A DNA stretch of 5,709 nucleotides from Dialister sp. (GTDB lineage: Bacteria > Bacillota > Negativicutes > Veillonellales > Dialisteraceae): contig JAIJLI010000153.1 of NCBI GenBank assembly GCA_022722495.1, positions 1-5,709 of the forward strand. The letters are read 5' to 3'. The first letter of the stretch is position 1, and each line of letters starts with the position of its first letter. The translations under genes were made by a program, and so were the position numbers. Under the pieces are notes generated by a model. It was not told the DNA's origin. It saw only the letters and a list, made by a program, of their open reading frames with translations, and made no database searches. Below, one piece after another: positions 1 to 5,667 of this stretch.

Positions 1-127
1 TTGGATTTTTATACAGAGCAAGGAATCATCTGACGCGAATAGCGAGCTATTTAAGGAAGATGATGACGAAGCTATGTATAAAAATCCATATGAAATCTGG
101 CTCTGCTATTTAATCAGCGTTTCCCTA
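1..127. mobile_element. MITE-like palindromic element, copy 1 (cut by window start)
   Basis: This copy aligns with the reverse complement of bases 1321-1448 at roughly 87% identity (about 16 mismatches and one single-base gap, counted by eye). Its centre is the small palindrome AATAGC-GA-GCTATT at 38-51, and arms TGGATTTTTATACA (2-15) and TGTATAAAAATCCA (75-88) pair around it. It ends GTTTCCCTA at 119-127, matching the terminal inverted repeat of the complete copy. Measured from the centre (44.5) to the end (127), about 38-39 bases of the other arm lie outside the window. No open reading frame of its own is credible, so it would be a non-autonomous element. It ends four bases beyond the M20 stop codon, so its folded RNA would form the 3' end of that transcript. 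The MITE assignment is inferred from structure and copy number, not from a recognised family. Confidence 0.8.
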
Positions 128-131
128 TATC

Positions 132-1286
132 TTACTTTGTCACCTTCAAAAGGATGGCGATCATCAGCTTGGTACGTGTGAAAAGACTCTCGACATCCGC
201 CCATTCTTCGACAGTATGGTTACGTGCACCTTCGACGCCGATGGAGCAGAGTGTCGGTACACCGGCCTGTACGGTATACGCCGCATCGGAGCCACCCCCG
301 CAGAGCTTTGGTCCCGGGACCGGAAGACCGCTTTCTTTCGCCGCCTCTTTGGCGGCTTCCAGAAGCTGCATGGTGGCTTCTGTGCGTTCCATTTCATCGA
401 AGCCGAAGGTGTCGGTGATCTTCGTCGTCACATCCGGCACGAAATTCTTCTCTACGATGGCATAAACCATTTTCTTCAGCTTCGGCAGGTCATCATGGCT
501 CACATAGCGGAAGTCGCACTCCACTTTGCAGTACGCCGGTGCCGCATTGGCGACCGTGCCGCCGGTGATGGTGCCGACATTGACATTGTAGCCCTTGGAC
601 AGATCCGACAGGGCTTCGATCTCGATGATCTTGTGTGACATTTCCAGGATCGCACTTCTGCCATTCTGCGGGTCATTCCCTACGTGACAACCACGGCCGA
701 AGGTTTCGATGATGAATCGCCAGCAGCCTCTTCTCTGTACCGTGATATCGTGATCAACGAAGCCAGTCTCAAAGTTGAAGGCACACTTGGCGCCTTTGGC
801 TTCCTTCTTGATCACTTCCGGATTGTTCGAGAAACAGTGCGCTGGTTCTTCATCTGCTACCAGGATAACTTTGCACGGGAAATCGTATCCTGCATCATAC
901 AGTGCTTCCAGCGAGGAGATCGCAATGGTATCCCCGCCCTTCATATCAAGAACGCCCGGTCCATAGGCCTTGCCGTCTTTGATCGTGAATGGACGCTTCT
1001 CTACTTCTCCTTTGTAGAAAACGGTATCCATGTGTCCCATCAGAATGACATACGGCTTCGAGAGGTCTCCCCTTTCACCAATGATGGTGTCCCCACATTT
1101 TTCAAATGAATAGCGACGAATGGAAAACCCCATCTTTTCCAGACGCGATGCACAGAGATTTCCGATCTCCATGCCCCCTTCCTTTACACCGATGCCGGAG
1201 TCGATGGAAACCATCTCTCTCCACAAATCGACCATCTCATCCCGGTGGGCATCCACCCATGCAAATGCTTTTTCTTTTGTATCCAT
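132..1286 (-). CDS. M20-family zinc peptidase/deacylase (CPG2/ArgE-like)
   Basis: This is a cytoplasmic di-metal amidohydrolase of 384 residues, the usual length for carboxypeptidase G2 and N-acyl amino acid deacylases; no signal peptide is visible. The metal and catalytic set is complete: H85 in GHMD, with D87 supporting it; bridging D114 in GVLDMKGGD; catalytic E146 followed by metal ligand E147 in ADEE; an acidic ligand E173 in NFETG; and H357 in RNHTVEEW near the C-terminus. The dimerisation/lid domain lies at about 180-295 and carries the conserved H201 in CHVGNDPQNGRSAI. The glycine-rich loop CGGGSDAAY (329-337) is typical of the CPG2 branch. The start has an AAAGGAAG ribosome site (1295-1302) eight bases upstream. 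The likely reaction is removal of an N-acyl or N-terminal group from an acidic or acylated amino acid; the substrate is inferred only from the neighbouring racemase. MITE-like elements lie tightly on both sides, so its promoter is either inside the upstream element or shared by read-through. Confidence 0.93.
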   Translation of the reverse strand: MDTKEKAFAWVDAHRDEMVDLWREMVSIDSGIGVKEGGMEIGNLCASRLEKMGFSIRRYSFEKCGDTIIGERGDLSKPYVILMGHMDTVFYKGEVEKRPFTIKDGKAYGPGVLDMKGGDTIAISSLEALYDAGYDFPCKVILVADEEPAHCFSNNPEVIKKEAKGAKCAFNFETGFVDHDITVQRRGCWRFIIETFGRGCHVGNDPQNGRSAILEMSHKIIEIEALSDLSKGYNVNVGTITGGTVANAAPAYCKVECDFRYVSHDDLPKLKKMVYAIVEKNFVPDVTTKITDTFGFDEMERTEATMQLLEAAKEAAKESGLPVPGPKLCGGGSDAAYTVQAGVPTLCSIGVEGARNHTVEEWADVESLFTRTKLMIAILLKVTK

Positions 1287-1320
1287 ATGTTTGACTTCCT
1301 TTGTGTATAAGTTTGAAGGT

Positions 1321-1486
1321 TAAGGAAACGCTGATTCAATCACAGGATCAGATTTCATATGGATTTTTATACATAGCGTCGTCGACATCCTCCTTAAATA
1401 GCTCGCTATTCGCGTCAAATGTCTCCTCGCTCTGTAAAAAAAATCCAAGAATGAAATCCGATAACGATTTAATCAGTGTTTCCTTA
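1321..1486. mobile_element. MITE-like palindromic element, complete copy 2
   Basis: This is a complete 166-base near-palindrome. The left arm begins TAAGGAAACGCTGATT (1321-1336) and the right arm ends AATCAGTGTTTCCTTA (1471-1486). The arms continue to match inward through GATTTCAT/ATGAAATC and the T-rich block TGGATTTTTATACA to a central AATAGC-TC-GCTATT at 1397-1410. The centre of that core (1403.5) is exactly the midpoint of the element. TTA occurs at 1320-1322 and 1484-1486, and TA at 1321-1322 and 1485-1486, so a TA or TTA target duplication is possible. It is richer in A+T than the flanking genes and has no transposase, so mobilisation would need a source elsewhere in the genome. It sits between the racemase stop and the M20 start, where it could act as a terminator, an mRNA 3' stabiliser or a source of promoter elements. 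Confidence 0.85.
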
Positions 1487-1561
1487 GAATCTGGATCGGC
1501 CCATAGAGCGTGCCGTCCCTTGCTCTCCGGTCACGCCCCTTCGCCAGTCGTGCCTGCTTCC

Positions 1562-1575
1562 TGATCACCGATCAC
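1562..1575 (-). repeat. Two heptamer repeats after racemase stop
   Basis: Reading the minus strand just after the racemase stop, GTGATCG is followed directly by GTGATCA. Two copies alone would be trivial. They are listed because the regulator gene at the other end of the window is also followed immediately by heptamer repeats of a different sequence. The rest of the spacer, 1487-1561, is G+C-rich, and I see no gene, clear terminator or promoter in it. Confidence 0.35.
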
Positions 1576-1577
1576 TT

Positions 1578-2693
1578 TTATTTCCCAAATTCCCACTTTT
1601 CAAGGGTATGTCGTTCGACGACGTCCTGATTCAGTTCAAAACCAGTCCCCGGAAGATCCGGCAGCTGGATCTTCGCGTGAGAATCAATATAAGTGGATGG
1701 TGTCACGATGTCATCGGCATAGTAGCGATCGCTTCCCGGGATATCATTCGGATATTTGTAGTACGGAAGTGTCGCGACCGCCATGTTGTGACCTCTTGCG
1801 ACACCGTCATCCACCATACCGCCGCACCAGGAGAAGACGCCGCGTTCGCCGGCAAATTGCTGGATGCGGCGCGCTTCCGTCAGACCACCGACACGTGCGA
1901 CTTTGATATTGATGATCTTGCAGCTGCCAAGCTCGATCGCGCGTCTGGCATCATCGACGCTGTCGATACTTTCATCGAGACAGACCGGTGTCTGGATCGC
2001 CTGCTGCAGATGGCGGTGATCGACGATGTCATCCGATGCAAGCGGCTGCTCGATCATGAGAAGCCCCAGCTCATCCATTTCCTTGAAGAGATCGATATCA
2101 TCCAAGGTATAGGCAGAGTTCGCATCGACCATCAGCATGATGTCGCCATATTCCTTGCGGACGGCGCGGAGATAATTGATATCATAGCCCGGTTTGATCT
2201 TGCACTTCACGCGGCGGTAGCCCTGTGCCATGTATTTCTCGATGGTGTGAAGCAACTTGTCAGGCGTATCTTCGATGCCAAGCGATACGCCCGCTTCGAT
2301 CTCATCTCTGACACCGCCCAGTGCTTTGTATTCCGGGATGCCAAGCTCTTTGGAGTAAAGTTCCCACAGCGCGCAGTCGACGGACGCACGAGCCATACGG
2401 TTTCTGCGGATCCAGCCGGTGTGATCGAAGAACCATTCCGGATCCTTGAAGTCTCCCGCCTCGAAGAGGGATGGGATCAGGTATTCTTTGATCACGAAGA
2501 GCGCACCCATGGTGGTTTCTTCGTTGTACCAGGGACGCATGAAGGCGGAGCAGGCACCATAGCCCACATTTCCATCACTGTCATGCAACTCTACGATGGA
2601 GAAATCTTTCGTCGTAGAAAGGCCGAAGCTGGTGCGGAAGCCCACCTTGAAGTCCAGGCTCATACGTCTTACGACCGCTTTTGTAATTTTCAT
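1578..2693 (-). CDS. Enolase-superfamily racemase/epimerase, NSAR/OSBS-like
   Basis: This is a predicted 371-residue, Mg-dependent cytoplasmic enzyme of the muconate-lactonising subgroup. It has an N-terminal capping domain (about 1-125) and a beta/alpha barrel (about 130-320). The active-site pattern is complete: acid/base K163 and K165 in VKCKIKPG; metal ligands D190 (VDAN), E215 (IEQP) and D240 (LDES); and the opposing base K264 in NIKVARVGG. KIKPG and the HNMAVATLP segment (302-310) are strongly reminiscent of N-acylamino acid racemase / o-succinylbenzoate synthase, and residue spacing matches that family closely. The usual GGMLETG of strand eight reads GGMVDDG (291-297), with Asp for Glu. 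No menaquinone genes are nearby, so racemisation of an N-acyl amino acid is favoured over OSBS; dipeptide epimerase is the main alternative. An in-frame ATG at 2768 would add 25 residues, but the ribosome site points to 2693. Confidence 0.88.
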   Translation of the reverse strand: MKITKAVVRRMSLDFKVGFRTSFGLSTTKDFSIVELHDSDGNVGYGACSAFMRPWYNEETTMGALFVIKEYLIPSLFEAGDFKDPEWFFDHTGWIRRNRMARASVDCALWELYSKELGIPEYKALGGVRDEIEAGVSLGIEDTPDKLLHTIEKYMAQGYRRVKCKIKPGYDINYLRAVRKEYGDIMLMVDANSAYTLDDIDLFKEMDELGLLMIEQPLASDDIVDHRHLQQAIQTPVCLDESIDSVDDARRAIELGSCKIINIKVARVGGLTEARRIQQFAGERGVFSWCGGMVDDGVARGHNMAVATLPYYKYPNDIPGSDRYYADDIVTPSTYIDSHAKIQLPDLPGTGFELNQDVVERHTLEKWEFGK

Positions 2694-2699
2694 CATATT

Positions 2700-2706
2700 C
2701 TCCTTT
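2700..2706 (-). promoter_or_regulatory. Ribosome binding site that sets racemase start
   Basis: AAAGGAG on the minus strand is followed by AAT and two adjacent ATG codons. The second (first base 2693) has a six-base spacer and the first (2696) only three, so 2693 is preferred. The upstream in-frame ATG at 2768 lacks a comparable site. Confidence 0.8.
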
Positions 2707-2745
2707 GTATCTTCACTTATAAAGAAATAACAGGTTTGAGGTTTC

Positions 2746-2760
2746 ATCCCCCGAAGAGAT
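2746..2760 (-). other. Possible small UUCG hairpin between transporter and racemase
   Basis: On the minus strand ATCTC-TTCG-GGGGAT can fold into a short stem closed by a C(UUCG)G tetraloop, with one G bulge. It sits in the 87-base gap between the transporter stop and the racemase start. It is not followed by a T-run, so it is not a classical terminator. It could protect or process the polycistronic mRNA, but the stem is weak and chance is a fair explanation. Confidence 0.25.
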
Positions 2761-2780
2761 AGCCTCACCCCCAGTCACTC

Positions 2781-4007
2781 TCACTTTTCCAGATCCAGCA
2801 TATCTTCCTTACGGGTCGGGATGAGAAGCGCGCTGATGGCACAGAGTGCAGCGACACCCATCAGATAGTAGAATACGGCATTGAAGGAGCCATTGAAGGC
2901 ATAGACCAAGTAGCCCATGATGATCGGCGAGATGAAGCCGGCTACCTGACCACCCATGTTGATCAGTGTCGAAGCACTGCCGGCAATGGAGCCGGTGACG
3001 ATCTTGAGGACGATGGCCACAGCCGTCCCCAGAATGCAGGCTTTGAAGAAGTACACGCCGCACTGGAAGATGACGACCCACATGATCGTTTCTGCATTGT
3101 ACATGAAGTACAGGAAGATCGCCGTCAAAACAGCACAGATGACGATCATCCAGTTTTCCTTCTTATCAAAGTACTTGTTCATGACCCAGCCGCAGACGGC
3201 GGTGGACAGGAAGGAAGCAATGAAGGGGATCGGTGTGAGATAGCCGACTGCTTTGAGGTTGATGCCGCGCTCTGCGATGAGGTAGGTCGGCATCCAGGCA
3301 TCGAGGCCTTTATTGATGCAGGAAATACAGAATGCGCAAAGGATGAGTTTCCAGATCAGGGAGAACTTCAGGAGGTGCAGGAAGTATTTATTCTTCTTGC
3401 TCTTATCCTCTTTGGTTTCTTCCTGCGGCTTGGTCTGCTTCACAAAGAGTGCATAGAAGAATACATAGACAAGACCGACGATACCAAGGATCTGGAACAT
3501 GCCTCTCCATCCGAACCAGAGAATCAGCGGCACGATGACGACCGGTGCCAGTGCAGAGCCGATATAGTTCGAAGAAAGGATCCCCGTGGTAAAGGCAGGA
3601 CGCAGCTCACGCGGGAAGTATTCGGCGATCGCGCGGTAGCAGGATCCGGCATACGGTCCTTCGCAAAGACCGAAGACGAACCGGAGGAAAAGCAGGCCCG
3701 CCAGAGTCGATGCATGCCCTGTCGTGAAGGTGAAGATGGACCATAGCGTCAGCGCGACAAGGATGACCGTTTTCGATCCGAAATGGTCTGACAGCCAGCC
3801 CCCCGGGATCTGCATGATCGAGTAGCCGATGAAGAAGGCCGAAATGACGACACCCATTTCCGTCGGTGCCAGATTGAAATCCTTAGAAACAGATGGCAGT
3901 GCGAGTCCGATCGCACTGCGGTCGATATAGGATATACAGAATCCTATATACAGAAAGAAAAATACCACATACCTGTTTTCGCTTTGCAGCTTTTTCAGAA
4001 AGCCCAT
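2781..4007 (-). CDS. MFS transporter, anion:cation symporter-like
   Basis: This is a 408-residue inner-membrane protein with about twelve hydrophobic segments, split by a charged cytoplasmic loop at about 190-207 (rich in K, E, D and Q). Family signatures include YIDRSAI at the end of helix 1 (27-33), the loop 2-3 motif GGWLSDHFGSK (69-79), and LRFVFGLCEG in helix 4 with R109 and E116. These resemble the ACS family, which carries hexuronates, galactonate, glucarate and other organic anions, often with protons. The family fit is good, but the substrate is not readable. Its place beside a racemase and an amidohydrolase suggests uptake of an acylated amino acid, dipeptide or similar anion. The start is supported by GGGGAGG on the minus strand six bases upstream (4014-4020). 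It is the first gene of the leftward unit and the racemase follows after 87 bases. Its leader, about 130 bases to the proposed promoter, contains two short inverted repeats. Confidence 0.93.
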   Translation of the reverse strand: MGFLKKLQSENRYVVFFFLYIGFCISYIDRSAIGLALPSVSKDFNLAPTEMGVVISAFFIGYSIMQIPGGWLSDHFGSKTVILVALTLWSIFTFTTGHASTLAGLLFLRFVFGLCEGPYAGSCYRAIAEYFPRELRPAFTTGILSSNYIGSALAPVVIVPLILWFGWRGMFQILGIVGLVYVFFYALFVKQTKPQEETKEDKSKKNKYFLHLLKFSLIWKLILCAFCISCINKGLDAWMPTYLIAERGINLKAVGYLTPIPFIASFLSTAVCGWVMNKYFDKKENWMIVICAVLTAIFLYFMYNAETIMWVVIFQCGVYFFKACILGTAVAIVLKIVTGSIAGSASTLINMGGQVAGFISPIIMGYLVYAFNGSFNAVFYYLMGVAALCAISALLIPTRKEDMLDLEK

Positions 4008-4021
4008 AGAAAACCTCCCCC

Positions 4022-4035
4022 TACCCTCTTGGGTA
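4022..4035 (-). repeat. Short inverted repeat beside transporter ribosome site
   Basis: TACCC-TCTT-GGGTA is a perfect five-base-pair stem with a four-base loop. It lies just upstream of the transporter ribosome binding site. No T-run follows it in the leftward direction, so termination is unlikely. It could influence translation initiation or be a protein site; the stem is short. Confidence 0.35.
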
Positions 4036-4055
4036 ATAAAAAAGCTCCATGAAAA

Positions 4056-4071
4056 GACGGCATTATCCGTC
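4056..4071 (-). repeat. Short inverted repeat in transporter leader
   Basis: GACGG-CATTAT-CCGTC is a perfect five-base-pair inverted repeat with a six-base centre. It falls in the untranslated leader between the proposed divergent promoters and the transporter start. As DNA it has the size and symmetry of a dimeric repressor site, and as RNA it would be a modest hairpin. Its role is unassigned. Confidence 0.35.
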
Positions 4072-4118
4072 CATTCATAGAGACTCCCTCGCCCCGCGGA
4101 ACTCTCACAGATCCGCTA

Positions 4119-4147
4119 TTTACTTTTACTTGGCTTACGCTTATCAT
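4119..4147 (+). promoter_or_regulatory. Candidate promoter of the regulator gene
   Basis: TTTACT (4119-4124, four of six consensus bases) and TATCAT (4142-4147, five of six) are separated by 17 bases, the optimal sigma-70-type spacing. The transcript would start near 4154, giving a leader of about 97 bases before the ATG at 4251. The -10 box lies inside the CTTATCATAAG palindrome, which would make this promoter easy to repress by a protein bound there. Confidence 0.45.
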
Positions 4148-4150
4148 AAG
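4140..4150. promoter_or_regulatory. Candidate operator palindrome CTTATCATAAG
   Basis: This is a perfect 11-base palindrome (CTTAT-C-ATAAG) in the middle of the divergent intergenic region. It covers the proposed rightward -10 box (TATCAT) and, on the other strand, the -10-like TATGAT of the leftward unit. A second copy of the left half, CTTATCAT, occurs at 4176-4183, 36 bases downstream. Position and symmetry suit a site for the adjacent winged-helix regulator. This is inference. Confidence 0.4.
4143..4148 (-). promoter_or_regulatory. Candidate -10 box for the transporter-racemase unit
   Basis: On the minus strand TATGAT matches the -10 consensus at five of six bases. The hexamer 17 bases upstream (TATTAA) is a poor -35, as expected for a promoter needing an activator or for a mistaken call. 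Transcription would run leftward with a leader of about 130 bases before 4007. Confidence 0.3.
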
Positions 4151-4237
4151 AAAATACAAGTGTCCTTAATAGACCCTTATCATGACCGTAATTCAGCGTT
4201 TTTTAATAAACCACACGCTTCACGCCTCAGTACACAG

Positions 4238-4244
4238 AAAGGAG
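4238..4244 (+). promoter_or_regulatory. Ribosome binding site that sets regulator start
   Basis: AAAGGAG followed by the six-base spacer TCCCCC leads to ATG at 4251. The in-frame ATG at 4182 would add 23 residues of unconserved character (rich in H, R and K) and has no such site, so 4251 is chosen. Confidence 0.85.
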
Positions 4245-4250
4245 TCCCCC

Positions 4251-5585
4251 ATGCTGCGCATTGGCATCGTCGTCCCCTCTGAGATCATGCCTGACATTCT
4301 TTCCTTCATTTCGAAGGAATTCTCTGACATTGCCCCTGTCCCCTTCCCCTATCATTCCATCGTCGATATCCCGGAGCTCATCACAGGGAGGCAGAGTCAG
4401 GTAGATACTTTCCTCTTCCTTGGAAATACGGCCCGCCACTATGCGGAAAAATCCATTCCTCACAATACGGAATGGGTCACTATCCCCCGCTCCACCTCTG
4501 CGCTGCTTCGCCTTCTCTTCCGCGCAGAGGTCGCCGGCTATCCGATGAAAGTCGCGACAGACATGGATCATGTGGACTATTTCCAGCTCGCCTTTCATGA
4601 GATCGGCTATGCGGCAGAAGATACGCATGTCGAGGTCATCCCCTTTTTTCCCTACAATGAAGGGCTTCTCATCAAGGATGCCAATAAAATGGAAAAGCTC
4701 TACCGCGAGAAGAAGGTCGCCTTCTGCATCACCATCTTCTACAAGGTGCGCGATATATTGAAAGAACGGGGAGTCCCTGTCTACATTCTTCAGCCCTCCT
4801 ACGATGACATTCGGAATGGTCTGCAGCGCAGCATCCTTACGCATGAGCTGAACAGCAGAGAAGAGAGCCAGATGGCCGCCATGGCGATCCACATCGACCT
4901 ACCGCAGGAGACCATCTCCGCACAGAATGAATTCCAGCTCTCCATGGAACAGGCACGCATCACTCACGAGATCCAGTGCTTCGCCCACGCCCTTCACGCT
5001 GCCTGCATCGAGCGACCGACCTACGACTATGTGCTTTTCCTCTCCAGTCGCCTGCTCGAAGCGGCAACCAATGAGTACCAGCACTTCCCGCTGCTAGAGA
5101 CCATCTCCTCCTCCACCGCATTCACCATTTCGGTCGGCATCGGCTACAGTGCCATGGCAGATGATGCCCGCTACAAAGCGGAGATCGCCATGCGCCATGC
5201 GAGCCGTGCAGGCGGCAATCAGGCCTATCTCATCAGTCAGAATCTCACGACCCCCGTCCCCATGTCCAAAAGCAGCCTTGATGCACAGATCGCGGGCGAT
5301 CGTCCCATCGATGAGCAGTTCCTGTACCTATCACGGAAATCCGGCGTGAGCCTGCGTATCATCACGCTCCTTTACCATGCCTGCCGGAACCTTGGGAAGC
5401 AGCGCTTCACCTCATCCGAGTTGGCCGACTTTCTGGGCGTCACCCCGCGCACGGTGAACCGCATCCTCGCCAAGCTCATCGACCACCACCTTGCTCAGGA
5501 CGTCAGCCGCTCCTTCACAGGGAAAAGCGGGCGCCCCAGCCGCGTCATCGAGCTCCTCTTCGAGACGAAAAAGAGGAAGAAGTAA
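4251..5585 (+). CDS. Transcription regulator: sensor, GGDEF-like fold, winged helix
   Basis: This is a predicted 444-residue cytoplasmic DNA-binding protein. Residues 1 to about 215 look like an alternating alpha/beta sensor (IGIVVPS, VDTFLFLGNTA, KVAFCITIFYKV, VPVYILQPSYDDIRNGL). The order and spacing recall the PrpR_N-type ligand domain, but this is a weak resemblance. Residues about 235-329 look like a degenerate GGDEF/nucleotide-cyclase-type fold: FTISVGIGYSAMADDARYKA, then AMRHASRAGGNQAYLIS, which mirrors the last strand-helix of such domains. No GGDEF signature remains, so enzymatic activity is unlikely. Residues about 366-437 form a winged helix-turn-helix: SSELADFLGVTPRTVNRILAKL, with a basic wing around GKSGRPSR. 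There is no AAA+ ATPase domain, so it is not a sigma-54 activator. It is transcribed divergently from the transporter unit and is therefore the natural candidate to control it, with the imported compound or a breakdown product as effector. I do not recognise a named gene. Confidence 0.82.
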   Translation: MLRIGIVVPSEIMPDILSFISKEFSDIAPVPFPYHSIVDIPELITGRQSQVDTFLFLGNTARHYAEKSIPHNTEWVTIPRSTSALLRLLFRAEVAGYPMKVATDMDHVDYFQLAFHEIGYAAEDTHVEVIPFFPYNEGLLIKDANKMEKLYREKKVAFCITIFYKVRDILKERGVPVYILQPSYDDIRNGLQRSILTHELNSREESQMAAMAIHIDLPQETISAQNEFQLSMEQARITHEIQCFAHALHAACIERPTYDYVLFLSSRLLEAATNEYQHFPLLETISSSTAFTISVGIGYSAMADDARYKAEIAMRHASRAGGNQAYLISQNLTTPVPMSKSSLDAQIAGDRPIDEQFLYLSRKSGVSLRIITLLYHACRNLGKQRFTSSELADFLGVTPRTVNRILAKLIDHHLAQDVSRSFTGKSGRPSRVIELLFETKKRKK

Positions 5586-5613
5586 CTAGTGGCTAGGGAT
5601 TAGGGATTAGGGG
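5586..5613 (+). repeat. Four tandem heptamers directly after regulator stop
   Basis: Starting at the base after the TAA stop there are four contiguous seven-base units: CTAGTGG, CTAGGGA, TTAGGGA and TTAGGGG. The consensus is YTAGKGR. The last unit runs into the GGGGCGC arm of the following hairpin. Short heptamer arrays in intergenic space are known from some bacterial genomes (for example the STRR heptamers of filamentous cyanobacteria). Whether this belongs to a dispersed family cannot be told from one window. Confidence 0.7.
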
Positions 5614-5635
5614 CGCGCCACTCATATAGCGCCCC
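5610..5635 (+). other. GC-rich hairpin after regulator gene
   Basis: GGGGCGC (5610-5616) and GCGCCCC (5629-5635) form a perfect seven-base-pair stem with a 12-base loop, 24 bases after the regulator stop. What follows (CCATTATATG) is not a T-run, so it is a poor intrinsic terminator by itself. It may stabilise the mRNA end or work with the second hairpin. Confidence 0.45.
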
Positions 5636-5667
5636 CCATTATATGAAAAATAGTTTGTCCATCATAC

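Noticed and set aside
1..127. A CRISPR repeat or tRNA-like fold in the structured left end
   Set aside because: There are no regularly spaced direct repeats and no cloverleaf. The structure is explained by the palindromic element.
216..1109. Plus-strand open frames opposite the M20 gene
   Set aside because: They run over the coding sequence of a complete M20 enzyme, have no ribosome sites and show no recognisable motifs.
1301..1564. An 87-codon plus-strand frame across the repeat element
   Set aside because: Most of it is the palindromic element read through, with low-complexity serine-rich sequence and no ribosome site.
1608..2762. A 384-codon open frame on the plus strand, antisense to the racemase gene
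   Set aside because: It lacks a ribosome site and resembles no family I know. The minus-strand frame has full enolase-superfamily active-site residues. Long antisense frames are expected opposite biased coding sequence.
4191..4208. AATTCAGCGTTTTTTAATA resembles the element end AATCAGCGTTTCCCTA
   Set aside because: The shared stretch is short and carries an inserted base, and no second arm is found nearby. It is probably coincidence.
4227..4892. A 221-codon minus-strand frame opposite the regulator gene
   Set aside because: It has no credible ribosome site or domain pattern. The plus-strand frame continues with a clear winged helix and has an excellent ribosome site.
5594..5613. Telomere-like TTAGGG repeats
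   Set aside because: The repeat unit is seven bases, not six, with only four units in a clearly bacterial gene context.
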